Shown piece after piece: positions 10,283-22,366 of a stretch of DNA of 64,000 nt. The translations under genes and the position numbers were made by a program. The stretch's first letter is position 1, and each line of letters starts with the position of its first letter. The DNA lies in NCBI RefSeq assembly GCF_900476395.1, contig NZ_UIHB01000002.1:186001-250000 (forward strand), given 5' to 3'. This DNA comes from Xanthomonas euroxanthea. Its GTDB lineage: Bacteria; Pseudomonadota; Gammaproteobacteria; Xanthomonadales; Xanthomonadaceae. Below the pieces are notes generated by a model. It was given only the letters and a program-made list of their open reading frames with translations. It did no database searches and was not told where the DNA came from.

Positions 10283-11254
10283 ATGAAGATGGGAAAGCGC
10301 GGCGCGGCGGCGTCGCTACTGATGGTGGCACTGTCGGCATCGATGCCGGCGATGTCGCAGCAACCGGCCGCAGCGGCCACCAAGGAGAAGCCAGTTTTGA
10401 ATGCATCGTCTGAGAAGAGCACGCGCGACAACGTCAGCTACGCCATCGGTATGGATGTGGCACGTTCGTTCGAGCCGATTGCCCAGGACATCGATGTGAG
10501 CGCACTGCAACGCGCCATCGAGAATGCATTCAAGGGCGGCAAGCCGCTGTTGTCCGACGAGCAGACCCAGGCCACCGATACCGCATTGCGCACCGCGCTG
10601 GCGGCACGTAACGGGCAGCAGGTTCCGGGCATGGCCCCGGGCAGCGCGCCGGCCGCGCCGTCCAAGGAAAATGTCGGCCTGATGCTGGGCGATCGCGCAG
10701 TCGGTCCCTCGCTGGCCGGCATCAAGGACGAGATCGACCTGTCGATCCTGATGGAAGCCGTCCGCACCGTGTTCGCCAAGGACACCACGCGCCTGACCCA
10801 GCAGGAAGCCGCGGCCACCATGCAGGCGTTCGCCTCTGCCAAGCAGGGCGCTGCCGGTGCCAAGAACCGCGAGGAAGGCAATGCCTTCCTGGCCAAGAAC
10901 AAGACCGAAAAGGGCGTGATCACCACCGCATCGGGCCTGCAGTACATGGTGCTGCGCCAGGGCAGCGGCGAGCGTCCGATGCCCACCAACACGGTGCGCG
11001 TGAACTACGAAGGCAAGCTGCTCAACGGGCAGGTCTTCGACAGCTCGTACCAGCGCGGCCAGCCGGCCGAGTTCGGTCTGAATCAAGTCATTGCAGGTTG
11101 GACCGAGGGCGTCGCCTTGATGCCGGTCGGTTCGAAGTATCGTTTCTGGATTCCATCCAACTTGGCCTATGGCCCGAACGGCACGCAGGGGGGGCCGATC
11201 GGACCAGACGCAACGTTGACGTTCGATGTCGAACTGATGGGTATCCTTCCCTGA
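10283..11254 (+). CDS. Mip-like FKBP-type peptidyl-prolyl isomerase
   Basis: A 323-residue exported proline isomerase. The signal peptide is MKMGKRGAAASLLMVALSASMPAMSQQ. Two FKBP_N-type helical dimerisation segments follow (RDNVSYAIGMDVARS, then a second one after the ENVGLMLGDR stretch). The C-terminal FKBP domain spans about residues 220-323 (VRVNYEGKLLNGQVFDSSYQRG, IAGWTEGVALMPVGSKYRF, IPSNLAYG). This is the Mip/FkpA layout; Mip proteins help virulence in Xanthomonas. The duplicated N-terminal helical part is longer than in E. coli FkpA. The start at 10283 places the signal at the N-terminus. Confidence 0.9.
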   Translation: MKMGKRGAAASLLMVALSASMPAMSQQPAAAATKEKPVLNASSEKSTRDNVSYAIGMDVARSFEPIAQDIDVSALQRAIENAFKGGKPLLSDEQTQATDTALRTALAARNGQQVPGMAPGSAPAAPSKENVGLMLGDRAVGPSLAGIKDEIDLSILMEAVRTVFAKDTTRLTQQEAAATMQAFASAKQGAAGAKNREEGNAFLAKNKTEKGVITTASGLQYMVLRQGSGERPMPTNTVRVNYEGKLLNGQVFDSSYQRGQPAEFGLNQVIAGWTEGVALMPVGSKYRFWIPSNLAYGPNGTQGGPIGPDATLTFDVELMGILP

Positions 11255-11278
11255 TCCCCCACAGGAGTACCCCCACCC

Positions 11279-12628
11279 ATGCGAGTTGCGATCTTTGGTA
11301 CCGGCTATGTTGGTCTTGTCACCGGTACCTGTCTGGCGGAAGTAGGTCATCACGTTATCTGCGTGGATATCGACCAGGCGAAAGTTGATGGTCTCAATCG
11401 TGGGGTGATTCCCATCTATGAACCCGGCCTGGAGCCGATGGTGAAAGCCAACCACGCCTCTGGCCGGTTGCGCTTCACCACCGATGCGGCCGAGGCGATT
11501 GCGCACGGCGAAATCACCTTCATCGCCGTGGGCACGCCCCCGGACGAGGATGGCAGTGCCGACCTGCAGTACGTGCTGGCGGTTGCGCGTACCGTCGGCC
11601 GGCATATCGACGGCCCGTCGGTGGTCGTCAACAAGTCCACCGTGCCGGTCGGCACTGCCGACAAGGTGCGGGTCGCGATCCAGGAAGAGCTGGACGCACG
11701 CGGCCTGGACCATGAATTCGACGTGGTCTCCAACCCCGAGTTCCTCAAGGAAGGCGACGCCGTGGCCGACTGCATGCGTCCGGACCGCATCGTCATTGGT
11801 GCCAAGAAGCCGGCGGCCATTGCACGCATGCGCCGTCTGTATGCGCCGTTCAACCGCAACCGGGATCGCATCGTGGAGATGGACGTACGGTCGGCCGAGC
11901 TGACCAAGTACGCGGCCAACGCGATGCTGGCGACCAAGATCAGTTTCATGAACGAGATCGCCAACATTGCCGAGCGTGTCGGTGCGGACGTCGAGCACGT
12001 GCGTAACGGCATCGGGTCGGACCCGCGCATTGGCTGGCACTTCATCTATCCCGGCGCCGGCTATGGCGGCTCGTGCTTCCCGAAGGATGTGCAGGCATTG
12101 GCCAAGACCGCCGAGCAGTACGGCATGGAGCCGACCCTGCTCAACGCGGTGGAAAGCGTCAACAATGCGCAGAAGGGTCACCTGTTCGAACTGGTGCAGC
12201 GTCATTACGGCGCCGAAGGCACCGGCAGCATTGCCGGCAAGACCTTCGCGGTCTGGGGCCTGGCATTCAAGCCCAATACCGACGACATGCGTGCCGCGTC
12301 CAGCCGGCGTTTGATGGAGCAGTTGTGGGAAGCCGGTGCCACCGTGCGTGCCTACGACCCGGAAGCGACCCATGAAGCCAAGCGCATCTTCGGCGAGCGC
12401 GACGACCTGACCTTCTGCGACGAGGCATTTGCCGCGCTGGAAGGCGCCGATGCCCTGGTCGTGGTCACCGAGTGGAAGCAGTTCCGCAGCCCGGATTTCG
12501 GCAAGATCAAGCAGGCCTTGAAGGACGACGTCGTGTTCGACGGTCGCAACCTTTACGACCCGCAGGAAATCGAAGCCGCAGGTCTGGCCTACTACGCCAT
12601 CGGACGAGGCCGTTCGTTGCATGCATGA
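11279..12628 (+). CDS. ugd: UDP-glucose 6-dehydrogenase
   Basis: Oxidises UDP-glucose to UDP-glucuronate with two NAD+. In Xanthomonas this supplies the glucuronic acid of xanthan. The 449-residue chain starts [21 protein letters not shown] (Rossmann GxGxxG motif), and the catalytic cysteine is Cys266 in YGGSCFPKD. The C-terminal UDP-binding domain has [13 protein letters not shown]. The ORF begins 25 bp after the FKBP gene with a GGAG-like site. It overlaps slyX by eight bases, so the two are cotranscribed. Confidence 0.96.
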   Translation: MRVAIFGTGYVGLVTGTCLAEVGHHVICVDIDQAKVDGLNRGVIPIYEPGLEPMVKANHASGRLRFTTDAAEAIAHGEITFIAVGTPPDEDGSADLQYVLAVARTVGRHIDGPSVVVNKSTVPVGTADKVRVAIQEELDARGLDHEFDVVSNPEFLKEGDAVADCMRPDRIVIGAKKPAAIARMRRLYAPFNRNRDRIVEMDVRSAELTKYAANAMLATKISFMNEIANIAERVGADVEHVRNGIGSDPRIGWHFIYPGAGYGGSCFPKDVQALAKTAEQYGMEPTLLNAVESVNNAQKGHLFELVQRHYGAEGTGSIAGKTFAVWGLAFKPNTDDMRAASSRRLMEQLWEAGATVRAYDPEATHEAKRIFGERDDLTFCDEAFAALEGADALVVVTEWKQFRSPDFGKIKQALKDDVVFDGRNLYDPQEIEAAGLAYYAIGRGRSLHA

Positions 12629-12857
12629 GCAACTCTCGCCGCGCGACCAGGAACTGGACGCGCGGTTGGTTGAACTGGAAACGCGCCTGTCCTTTCAAGA
12701 GCAGGCGCTCAACGAACTGAGTGAAGCACTTGCGGACGCCCGTTTGACGGGCGCCCGCAACGCCGAGCTGATCCGCCACCTGCTCGAGGATCTGGGCAAG
12801 GTGCGCTCCACGTTGTTTGCCGACGCTGCGGATGAACCGCCGCCTCCGCACTATTGA
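12621..12857 (+). CDS. slyX: SlyX family protein
   Basis: A 78-residue, highly charged coiled-coil protein: two heptad-rich helices ([33 protein letters not shown]) and the conserved C-terminal PPPHY that marks SlyX. Its function is poorly known; E. coli slyX lies near slyD. Here it overlaps the end of ugd by eight bases and is followed 18 bp later by the DUF2058 gene, forming a three-gene operon. Confidence 0.9.
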   Translation: MHEQLSPRDQELDARLVELETRLSFQEQALNELSEALADARLTGARNAELIRHLLEDLGKVRSTLFADAADEPPPPHY

Positions 12858-12875
12858 TTGCAGATTGCCACCGCC

Positions 12876-13613
12876 ATGAGCGATACCTTACGTGACCAGT
12901 TGCTTGGGTTGGGCTTCAAGTCCGCGCCCAAGCCCGAACGCAAACCCGACGCACGGCCTGCCGCGCGTCAACATGGCAACGGTGGCAGGCCTGCGCCCGG
13001 CGGCAACAAGCCGGGCGGCCAGGGCAGGGGACCGCAGCGGCCGCATGCCGCTGCGGCGACCGACGGCAGGGTCGAGCGCAAACACGATGGCCGGCCCGAG
13101 CGTCGTAACGATGGCAAGCCGGCGGCATCGCCGCGTCCGCAGCAGCCCACTGCCGAGCGTCGCGGACCCAGGCCGGCACGCACGCGCGAAGACATCGATC
13201 TGGCCAAGGCCTATGCGATCCGTGCGCAGCGCGAGAAGGACGAGCGCATCGAAGCCGAGCGGCTGAAGCAGGAAGAAGCACGCCTGCGTCGCGAAGCCAA
13301 GGCCAAGCTCGAAGAGCTGCTCAAGGACAAGGGGCTGAACCATGCCGAGGCGGACATCGCCCGGCATTTCCCGTATGGCGGCAAGATCAAGCGTATCTAC
13401 GTGACTGCCGATCAGCTCAAGGCGCTCAACGCCGGTGAGCTGGGTGTGCTGCAGCTCAACGGCCGCTATCTGTTGGTCACCGCCGAGGTACTGGCAGAAG
13501 CCGAAGCGGTGTTCGCGCCATCGGTGGCATTGAAGGTGGACCCGAATGCGCCGGCAGGCGAAGACCCGTATGCCGACCCCCAGTATCAGGTGCCCGACGA
13601 CCTGGTCTGGTAA
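12876..13613 (+). CDS. DUF2058 (YaiL-like) nucleoprotein family protein
   Basis: A 245-residue basic protein. MSDTLRDQLLGLGFK is the family start. A low-complexity Pro/Arg/Gly/Ala linker spans about residues 20-105. Then comes the DUF2058 region: a charged helix (KAYAIRAQREKDERIEAERL) and a compact C-terminal domain (IARHFPYGGKIKRIYV, QLKALNAGELGVLQLNGRYLL). The acidic tail ends VPDDLVW. The family is related to E. coli YaiL and may bind nucleic acid; that is family inference. The ATG at 12876 is preferred over the TTG six codons upstream. Confidence 0.85.
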   Translation: MSDTLRDQLLGLGFKSAPKPERKPDARPAARQHGNGGRPAPGGNKPGGQGRGPQRPHAAAATDGRVERKHDGRPERRNDGKPAASPRPQQPTAERRGPRPARTREDIDLAKAYAIRAQREKDERIEAERLKQEEARLRREAKAKLEELLKDKGLNHAEADIARHFPYGGKIKRIYVTADQLKALNAGELGVLQLNGRYLLVTAEVLAEAEAVFAPSVALKVDPNAPAGEDPYADPQYQVPDDLVW

Positions 13614-13640
13614 CCCTGCGTGCGCTAGGTTTTGTTGGTC

Positions 13641-13670
13641 ATGGGCACCTGATGGGTGCCCATGTTGTTT
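13641..13670 (+). terminator. rho-independent terminator of the ugd-slyX-DUF2058 operon
   Basis: A perfect 9-bp stem, ATGGGCACC and GGTGCCCAT, with a 5-base loop, followed by GTTGTTT. It lies 27 bp after the DUF2058 stop. Confidence 0.8.
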
Positions 13671-13861
13671 GGTGCGTTGCCTTGCGTGGTGCGCACCTGA
13701 TCGTTACTGCGCGCGGTCCGGCCGAGCCATGCCGCAGACGCGGCGTGGGCGATACACGGGCCGGTCACGGCGCGCGCGGCACCATCGCGACCTTACCGGT
13801 CAACGCCTCCGGGCATGGTGCCTGCTGCGTTGCCGCTCATTCCCTGCCGATGGTGCCGTGT

Positions 13862-14695
13862 ATGTCCATGTTGTCGAAAATGTTGAAGGCCTGCGTTGTT
13901 GCATCGGCCACATCCACCGCGCGCGGCGCTTCGGGTTTGCAGGCGACGCGCGCCTTGGGGCCGGCCGCGGTGATGCTTGGGTTGTGCGTGGTGAGTCAGC
14001 AGGCCGCTGCACAGGCGGAGGACGCACCGGCGTTCGACCGTCCCGGTATTCCGTTTGCTGCCGAAGTGCTGCAGCCTGGCGCGTTCGCCTGGGAGCAGGG
14101 CCTGCCGGACGCGAGTACCGATCGCAGCGACGGGCAACGCACCACGCAGTACACCGCCGATACGCTACTGCGCCTGGGGCTGTTCCAGAACGTGGAGCTG
14201 CAGGTGGGTAGCGACAGCTACAACTGGCAGCACGGTGGCGGTGAGCGTGTGCGTGGCGGGGGCGATAGCCATATCGGCCTGAAGGTGGCATTGCCGTCGC
14301 AGTCGGACAGCTTTCATTGGGCCGCGCTCGGCAGCTACAGCGTGCCGACCGGCAGCCCCGCCTTCAGCGACGGCTATGCGCGCGAACTGGGCGTGACCGC
14401 GTCCTGGGATCTGGCGCAGCAGCGCGCCCTGGCGCTGTACGTGAACTACGCACGCGACAGCGACGGGCATACCTGGACCTTCTCGCCGAACTACACGTTC
14501 TTCTCCGGCGAGCATTTCAGCAGCTTCGTAGAAGCGGGCTTCGACACCGGCAGCGAGCACTCGCGCGTGGCCGGCGCCGGTGGTGCCTGGCAGTTGCCGC
14601 ATGCGATGCAACTGGATGTCTCGGTGCTGCGCGGGCTGACCTCCGAAAGCCCGGACTGGCAGGGCGGGATCGGCCTGTCGATCGCATTCCAGTAA
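13862..14695 (+). CDS. outer-membrane protein of the phenol-degradation MetA (transporter) family
   Basis: About 277 residues. After a signal-like stretch (AVMLGLCVVSQQAAAQAED, about residues 35-60) the chain shows amphipathic beta strands (LLRLGLFQNVELQVGSDSYN, ADSHIGLKVALP-like segments, LALYVNYARDSDG). It ends in GGIGLSIAFQ. This pattern fits the small outer-membrane barrel family annotated as MetA-pathway-of-phenol-degradation transporters. The substrate is unknown. The start is uncertain: ATGs at 13850, 13862 and 13868 are all in frame and the signal core lies well downstream of each. It is monocistronic, ending 80 bp before the LacI operator. Confidence 0.6.
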   Translation: MSMLSKMLKACVVASATSTARGASGLQATRALGPAAVMLGLCVVSQQAAAQAEDAPAFDRPGIPFAAEVLQPGAFAWEQGLPDASTDRSDGQRTTQYTADTLLRLGLFQNVELQVGSDSYNWQHGGGERVRGGGDSHIGLKVALPSQSDSFHWAALGSYSVPTGSPAFSDGYARELGVTASWDLAQQRALALYVNYARDSDGHTWTFSPNYTFFSGEHFSSFVEAGFDTGSEHSRVAGAGGAWQLPHAMQLDVSVLRGLTSESPDWQGGIGLSIAFQ

Positions 14696-14774
14696 GGAGG
14701 CGACTGCAGTCAGGATCGGCGCGCTGCTGACTATGTTGCACTGCCGCATGCATTGGGTGCGCGGAAAAGGCCTA

Positions 14775-14790
14775 ATTGGATCGATCCAAT
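14775..14790. promoter_or_regulatory. LacI-type operator palindrome
   Basis: ATTGGATCGATCCAAT is a perfect 16-bp palindrome with a central CG, the shape expected of LacI-family operators. It lies 45-60 bp before the start I chose for the LacI gene, and suggests autoregulation of this gene and control of the downstream sugar genes. Confidence 0.7.
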
Positions 14791-14835
14791 CGACGCCAGA
14801 TGCATGCGCACTTCTTCCATTGCAAGGTCGGCAGC

Positions 14836-15972
14836 GTGACGCGTGCCAAACTGACTCCGCCCGCTGCGGAGGACGGCGATGCCCGTCGCGGCGGACGCGG
14901 TGCGGTGACCTTACGCGATATCGCTGGCGCCATCGGCGTGTCGCGTGCGACGGTGTCGTTGGTGCTGCGCGGCAGCCCACTGGTGCACGCGACCACGCGC
15001 GCGCGCGTGGAGGCCGAGCTGGATCGGCAGCACTACGTCTATAACCGTGCCGCCGCCAATCTGCGCCGCCGCACGTCATCCAGCATCGCGCTGGTCATCA
15101 ACGATCTGTCCAACCCGTTCTTTGCCGAATTTGCCGCAGGCGTGGACGAGGCGCTGGGCGCAGCCGGTTATGTGACCCTGCTCGGCAGCACCGGCGAATC
15201 GACGCAGCGCCAGCAGGCGGTGCTGACCTCGCTGATGGAGCACACGCCTGCCGGCATCATCCTGTCGCCGGCCGAAGGCAGCCAGGCGCAGGCCTTGACC
15301 CAGGTGCTTGGGCGTCAACACAACGTGGTGTTGTTCAACCGCGAAGTGGAGGGCGCGGGCTGGGATCTGCTGGCGCTGGACAACGAGCAGGGTGCGTTGC
15401 TTGCCTGCAAGCATCTGATTGCGCAAGGCCATCGGCGCATCGTGTTCTTCGGCGGCCATGCCGAATCCAGTTCCTGCCGGCAACGCCGTGCCGGTTATGC
15501 GCGCGCGATGGCCGATGCCGGCCTGCCCGCGCACTATGTCGAATCCGCACCGAACCGGCAGGAGGCTGCGCTGTGCGCCGGTCGCATGCTGGATCGTGCC
15601 GAACACGATCGCGCAACCGCGGCAGTCTGCTACAACGACAGTGTCGCCTTGGGCCTGATGGCCGCGCTGGCGATGCACGGCATCGTGCCGGGGCGCGACT
15701 TCGCGGTGACCGGCTTCGACGATATCGCCGAAGCCGCATTGTTTACGCCCGCGCTGACCACCCTGGCCGCCGATCCGCGCGCGCGCGGCCGCCAGGCGGC
15801 GCAGCTGGTGCTGCAGCGTATCGGCAGTCCCGACCTTGCATCGCAACGCCTGATCGCCGCGGTCGAATTGAAGATCCGCGCCAGCAGCGTCAGCGCGTCG
15901 AGTTCCATCGTTTCGCTTCACTCCCCCAGCGATTCCCCCGCACATTCCCCCACCAAGGCCTCAGGCCGCTGA
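14836..15972 (+). CDS. LacI family transcriptional regulator
   Basis: Sugar-responsive repressor, about 378 residues. The HTH is VTLRDIAGAIGVSRATVSLVLRG-like, with the hinge helix RAAANLRRRTSSS. The periplasmic-binding-like effector domain follows (SIALVINDLSNPFFAEFAAG, VTGFDDIAEAALFTPALTT). The start is uncertain: GTG at 14836 has AAGG upstream; ATG at 14800 is an alternative; a TTG inside the palindrome at 14776 is unlikely. It lies 13 bp upstream of the transporter gene and heads the hexose operon. Confidence 0.9.
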   Translation: MTRAKLTPPAAEDGDARRGGRGAVTLRDIAGAIGVSRATVSLVLRGSPLVHATTRARVEAELDRQHYVYNRAAANLRRRTSSSIALVINDLSNPFFAEFAAGVDEALGAAGYVTLLGSTGESTQRQQAVLTSLMEHTPAGIILSPAEGSQAQALTQVLGRQHNVVLFNREVEGAGWDLLALDNEQGALLACKHLIAQGHRRIVFFGGHAESSSCRQRRAGYARAMADAGLPAHYVESAPNRQEAALCAGRMLDRAEHDRATAAVCYNDSVALGLMAALAMHGIVPGRDFAVTGFDDIAEAALFTPALTTLAADPRARGRQAAQLVLQRIGSPDLASQRLIAAVELKIRASSVSASSSIVSLHSPSDSPAHSPTKASGR

Positions 15973-15985
15973 CCAGGCAATTCCT

Positions 15986-17296
15986 ATGGTTTCCCTTTCC
16001 ACGCAATCCACAGTGCCAAGTGGCAACAAGGCGCCCGTCAACAACGGCGTTGCGTTGTCGGTCGTCACCACGATCTTCTTCATGTGGGGCTTTCTCACCT
16101 GCCTCAACGACATCCTGATTCCGCATCTGAAGGCGGTGTTCGAACTCAACTTCGCGCAGGCGATGCTGGTGCAGTTCACCTTCTTCGGCGCGTACTTCCT
16201 GATGTCGTTGCCGGCTGGCTGGTTAGTGGCCAGGCTTGGCTACAAGCAAGGCATCGTGGCCGGGCTGGCGGTTGCCGCGGTCGGTGCGTTGGGCTTCTGG
16301 CCTGCGGCGGAACTGCGCGTCTATGGCGCATTTCTCGGCGCACTGTTCGTGCTGGCAACCGGCATCACCATCCTGCAGGTGGCCGCCAACCCATATGTTG
16401 CGCTGCTGGGTCCGGAGCGCAGTGCCTCCAGCCGGTTGACGCTGGCGCAGGCGCTCAATTCGCTGGGGACTGCGATCGCACCGCTGTTCGGTGGCTGGCT
16501 GATCCTGTCCAACACGGTGATGAGCGGCGACCAGCTCAAGGTGCTGCCCGAGGCCGAGCAGCTGGCCTATCGCGTACAGGAAGCGCAGGCCGTGCAGGGG
16601 CCGTACATCGGTCTGGGCATCGTGCTGTTCCTGCTGGCGATCTTCGTGTTCCTGTTCCGTCTGCCGGCATTGACCGACGCGAGCGCGCAGAAGGACGAAA
16701 GCAGGCATTCGCTGCTGGATGCCCTGGCGCATCCGCACGTGCGCTTCGGTGTGCTGGCGATCTTCTTCTATGTCGGCGCGGAAGTGGCGATCGGCAGCCT
16801 GATGGTCAACTATTTCTCGTTGCCGCAGATCGGCGGGTTCACCGAGCGCGAGGCGACCCACTACGTGTCGGCCTACTGGACGCTGGCAATGATCGGCCGC
16901 TTCATCGGCTCGGCGCTGCTGGCCAAGTTGTCGCCGCGCGTGCTGTTGTCGGTGTTCGCCGGGATCAACGCGCTGCTGCTGGTGCTGACCATGGCCAGTG
17001 GCGGCATGCTGGCGGTGTATGCGCTGGTGGCGATCGGCCTGTTCAATTCAATCATGTTCCCGACCATCTTTACGCTGGGCATCGAGCGGCTTGGTCCGCT
17101 GACCGGTCGGGCATCGAGCCTGTTGATCATGGCCATTGTCGGCGGCGCCATCGTGCCGTATCTGCAAGGTCTGCTGGCCGACAACATCGGCTTGCACGAG
17201 TCGTTCGTGCTGCCGCTGGTGTGCTACCTGTACATCGTGTTCTATGGCATCTGGGGCTCGCGTCTGCGTGGCGCACTGGCGGAGGCGCACGCATGA
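15986..17296 (+). CDS. sugar:H+ symporter, FucP/GluP family (MFS)
   Basis: A 436-residue inner-membrane transporter with 12 hydrophobic segments. Family motifs include FFMWGFLTCLNDILIPHLK at the first helix, QFTFFGAYFLMSLPAG at the second, and LQVAANPYVALLGP between helices 4 and 5, the GluP/FucP signature. The second half has VGAEVAIGSLMVNYF. Its neighbours (a PfkB sugar kinase and an isomerase of mannose/fructose type) suggest that it imports mannose or fructose; glucose or galactose are alternatives. Its stop overlaps the kinase ATG (ATGA). Confidence 0.92.
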   Translation: MVSLSTQSTVPSGNKAPVNNGVALSVVTTIFFMWGFLTCLNDILIPHLKAVFELNFAQAMLVQFTFFGAYFLMSLPAGWLVARLGYKQGIVAGLAVAAVGALGFWPAAELRVYGAFLGALFVLATGITILQVAANPYVALLGPERSASSRLTLAQALNSLGTAIAPLFGGWLILSNTVMSGDQLKVLPEAEQLAYRVQEAQAVQGPYIGLGIVLFLLAIFVFLFRLPALTDASAQKDESRHSLLDALAHPHVRFGVLAIFFYVGAEVAIGSLMVNYFSLPQIGGFTEREATHYVSAYWTLAMIGRFIGSALLAKLSPRVLLSVFAGINALLLVLTMASGGMLAVYALVAIGLFNSIMFPTIFTLGIERLGPLTGRASSLLIMAIVGGAIVPYLQGLLADNIGLHESFVLPLVCYLYIVFYGIWGSRLRGALAEAHA

Positions 17297-18279
17297 GTGC
17301 GGCCAAGAATCGGGTGGTCTGTTTCGGCGAGGCCTTGATCGACATGCTGGCATTGCCATCCGCCGGCCCCGACGAGGCACGTACGTTTGCGCAATACGCC
17401 GGTGGTGCGCCGGCCAATGTCGCGGTTGCGGTGGCGCGGCTGGGTGGCGCGGCGCATTTTGTCGGCATGCTGGGACGCGACATGTTCGGCGACTTCTTGC
17501 TGCAGAGTCTGCAGCAGGCCGGCGTCGCCACCGATGGCATCGTGCGCACTGATCAAGCCAAGACCGCGCTGGCCTTCGTGGCCCTGGATGAAGCCGGCGA
17601 GCGCAGTTTCAGTTTCTATCGCCCGCCTGCGGCGGATCTGTTGTTCCGCCCCGAGCATTTCGCTGCGGACGCCTTCACGCAGGCCGCCGTGCTGCATGTG
17701 TGCTCCAACAGCATGACCGAACCTGCGATCGCGCAGTGCACGCTGGACGGCATGCGCCGCGCTCGCGCCGATGGCGCCATCGTCAGCCTGGATCTCAACC
17801 TGCGCCCGATGTTGTGGCCGCAGGACGTGGACCCGGCCGCGCTGCTGTGGGAGGCGTTGGCACTGGCCGACGTGGTCAAGCTCTCGCGCGAGGAACTCGA
17901 TTACCTGGCCGGCACGCTCGATGGCGATGCCAGCACGGTCACCCGCAAGCTCTGGCAGGGCCAGGCCAGCTGGTTGCTGGTCACCGACGGCGGCGGGCCG
18001 GTGCATTGGCAGACACGCACCGATTCCGGCCAGGTGCCGGCCTTCGACGTGCAGGTGCGTGACAGCACGGCAGCGGGCGATGCATTCGTCGGCGGCCTGC
18101 TGTTTCAGCTGGCTGCGCGCGCGTCCACGCTGGAGCAGCTGTGTGGCGATGCGGTTGCGATGACCGCGGTGATCCGCTTTGCTGCGGCGGTCGGTGCGCT
18201 GGCGGTGACGCGCAAGGGCGCGTTTGCGGCGATGCCGAGCGTCGATGAAGTCCATTCCCTGATCCAGGAACAACCATGA
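17293..18279 (+). CDS. PfkB family sugar kinase, probable fructokinase
   Basis: A 328-residue cytoplasmic kinase. The N-terminal signature is VVCFGEALIDMLALP and YAGGAPANVAVAVARLGG (PfkB motif 1). The C-terminal anion hole and base are in DSTAAGDAFVGGLLFQL (PfkB motif 2, with the GAGD-like AAGD). The fructokinase-type sequence and position between a hexose transporter and a mannose-isomerase-like gene suggest it phosphorylates fructose to fructose-6-phosphate. Both ends overlap the neighbouring genes by four bases, so the three genes are tightly coupled. Confidence 0.9.
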   Translation: MSAAKNRVVCFGEALIDMLALPSAGPDEARTFAQYAGGAPANVAVAVARLGGAAHFVGMLGRDMFGDFLLQSLQQAGVATDGIVRTDQAKTALAFVALDEAGERSFSFYRPPAADLLFRPEHFAADAFTQAAVLHVCSNSMTEPAIAQCTLDGMRRARADGAIVSLDLNLRPMLWPQDVDPAALLWEALALADVVKLSREELDYLAGTLDGDASTVTRKLWQGQASWLLVTDGGGPVHWQTRTDSGQVPAFDVQVRDSTAAGDAFVGGLLFQLAARASTLEQLCGDAVAMTAVIRFAAAVGALAVTRKGAFAAMPSVDEVHSLIQEQP

Positions 18280-19481
18280 GCCGTTTGCCTGCGACCCCCG
18301 CACCCGATTTCCGTTCGGCCGATGTGCTGCGTCAGCATATCGCCGACACCATGGCGTTCTACCATCCGCGCGCGATCGACCCGGCGGGCGGATTCTTCCA
18401 GTATTTCCGCGATGATGGCGCGATCTACGATGCCGGGCACCGACATCTGGTCAGCAGTACGCGCTTTGTCTTCAACTACGCGATGGCGTATCGCGAATTC
18501 GGCGATGCCCAGTACCTGCAGGCGGTGCATCACGGCCTGGATTACCTGCGCAACGTGCACCGCAATCCCGCCACCGGCGGCTATGCCTGGACCCTGCGCG
18601 ATGGCGTGGTCGAAGACGACATGAATCACTGCTACGGCGTGGCGTTCGTGCTGCTGGCGTATTCGTGCGGCCTGAAGGCCGGCATCGAAGACGCGCGGGC
18701 ATGGATGGACGAAACCTGGCAGCTGCTGGAAACGTATTTCTGGGAGCCGGAATTCGGCCTGTACCGCGATGAAGCCGATGCGCAGTTCAACTTCACCAGC
18801 TACCGCGGCCAGAACGCCAACATGCACATGTGCGAGGCGATGATCGCCGCGTACGAAGCCAGTGGCGAGCAACGTTATCTGGACCGCGCGCTGTCGCTGG
18901 CCGACACCATGACCCGGCGTCAGGCGGCCAAGGCCGATGGCCTGGTGTGGGAACACTACGATCCGCAGTGGAACATCGACTGGGACTACAACCGCGACAA
19001 TCCCAAGCACCTGTTCCGCCCCTGGGGGTTCCAGCCCGGCCATCAGACCGAATGGGCCAAGCTGCTGATGCTGCTGGATCGCTACGCGCCGAGCGACTGG
19101 TTGCTGCCGACCGCGCAGCATCTGTTCGATGTGGCGGTGGAGCGCTCCTGGGATGCGCAGCGTGGCGGGCTGTATTACGGCTTCGACCCGGACGGCAAGG
19201 TCTGCGACGACGACAAGTACTTCTGGGTGCAGGCCGAATCGCTGGCGGCGGCGGCGTTGCTGGCCCAGCGCAGCGGCCAGGAGCGCTACTGGCAGTGGTA
19301 CGACAAGCTGTGGGCGTATTCCTGGGAACACATGGTCGACCACCGCTATGGCGCGTGGTATCGCATCCTGGATGCGGACAACCGCAAGTACAGCGATGAA
19401 AAAAGCCCCGCCGGCAAGACCGATTACCACACCATGGGCGCGTGCTACGAGGTCTTGAACGTGTTGCGCCCAGCTGCCTGA
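18276..19481 (+). CDS. AGE-family sugar epimerase/isomerase, probable mannose isomerase
   Basis: A 401-residue (alpha/alpha)6-barrel protein of the N-acylglucosamine 2-epimerase/YihS family. Conserved segments with active-site histidines and aromatic residues are seen: STRFVFNYAMAY, YRGQNANMHMCEAMIAAYE, WGFQPGHQTEWAKLLMLLDR and DDDKYFWVQAESLAAAA. The RPWGFQPGHQTEW and YRGQNANMHM signatures resemble bacterial mannose isomerases rather than GlcNAc epimerases. With the kinase and transporter it would convert mannose to fructose, then fructose-6-phosphate. That pathway is inferred from context. It ends 44 bp before a perfect palindrome. Confidence 0.85.
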   Translation: MSRLPATPAPDFRSADVLRQHIADTMAFYHPRAIDPAGGFFQYFRDDGAIYDAGHRHLVSSTRFVFNYAMAYREFGDAQYLQAVHHGLDYLRNVHRNPATGGYAWTLRDGVVEDDMNHCYGVAFVLLAYSCGLKAGIEDARAWMDETWQLLETYFWEPEFGLYRDEADAQFNFTSYRGQNANMHMCEAMIAAYEASGEQRYLDRALSLADTMTRRQAAKADGLVWEHYDPQWNIDWDYNRDNPKHLFRPWGFQPGHQTEWAKLLMLLDRYAPSDWLLPTAQHLFDVAVERSWDAQRGGLYYGFDPDGKVCDDDKYFWVQAESLAAAALLAQRSGQERYWQWYDKLWAYSWEHMVDHRYGAWYRILDADNRKYSDEKSPAGKTDYHTMGACYEVLNVLRPAA

Positions 19482-19525
19482 TGTTGATGTGATCGAAGCG
19501 GCGCCGTCGAAGGTCGGCGGCCCCA

Positions 19526-19597
19526 CCGTAGGAGCGCACCCGGGCGCGACAGGGCGTTACTGGTAACGCCCTGTCGCGCCCGGGTGCGCTCCTACGG
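19526..19597. repeat. perfect 72-bp GTAG palindrome (REP-like, bidirectional terminator)
   Basis: Arms of 35 bp with no mismatch and a 2-base loop. The outer part starts CCGTAGGAGCGCACCCGGGC and the inner part ends GGGCGTTAC before the TG loop. It carries the same GTAGGAGCGC head as the copy after fumC. It sits between the convergent isomerase and metH genes, 15 bp from the metH stop. Confidence 0.9.
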
Positions 19598-19612
19598 GGT
19601 TTGCGGCGGCCC

Positions 19613-22366
<2,754 letters not shown>

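Noticed and set aside
10316..12622. A 768-codon antisense frame over the FKBP and ugd genes
   Set aside because: It mirrors two well-recognised genes on the other strand and has no domain, signal or ribosome binding site.
14776..14835. TTG start of the LacI gene inside the palindrome
   Set aside because: It would place the operator in the coding region; later starts at 14800 or 14836 are better placed.
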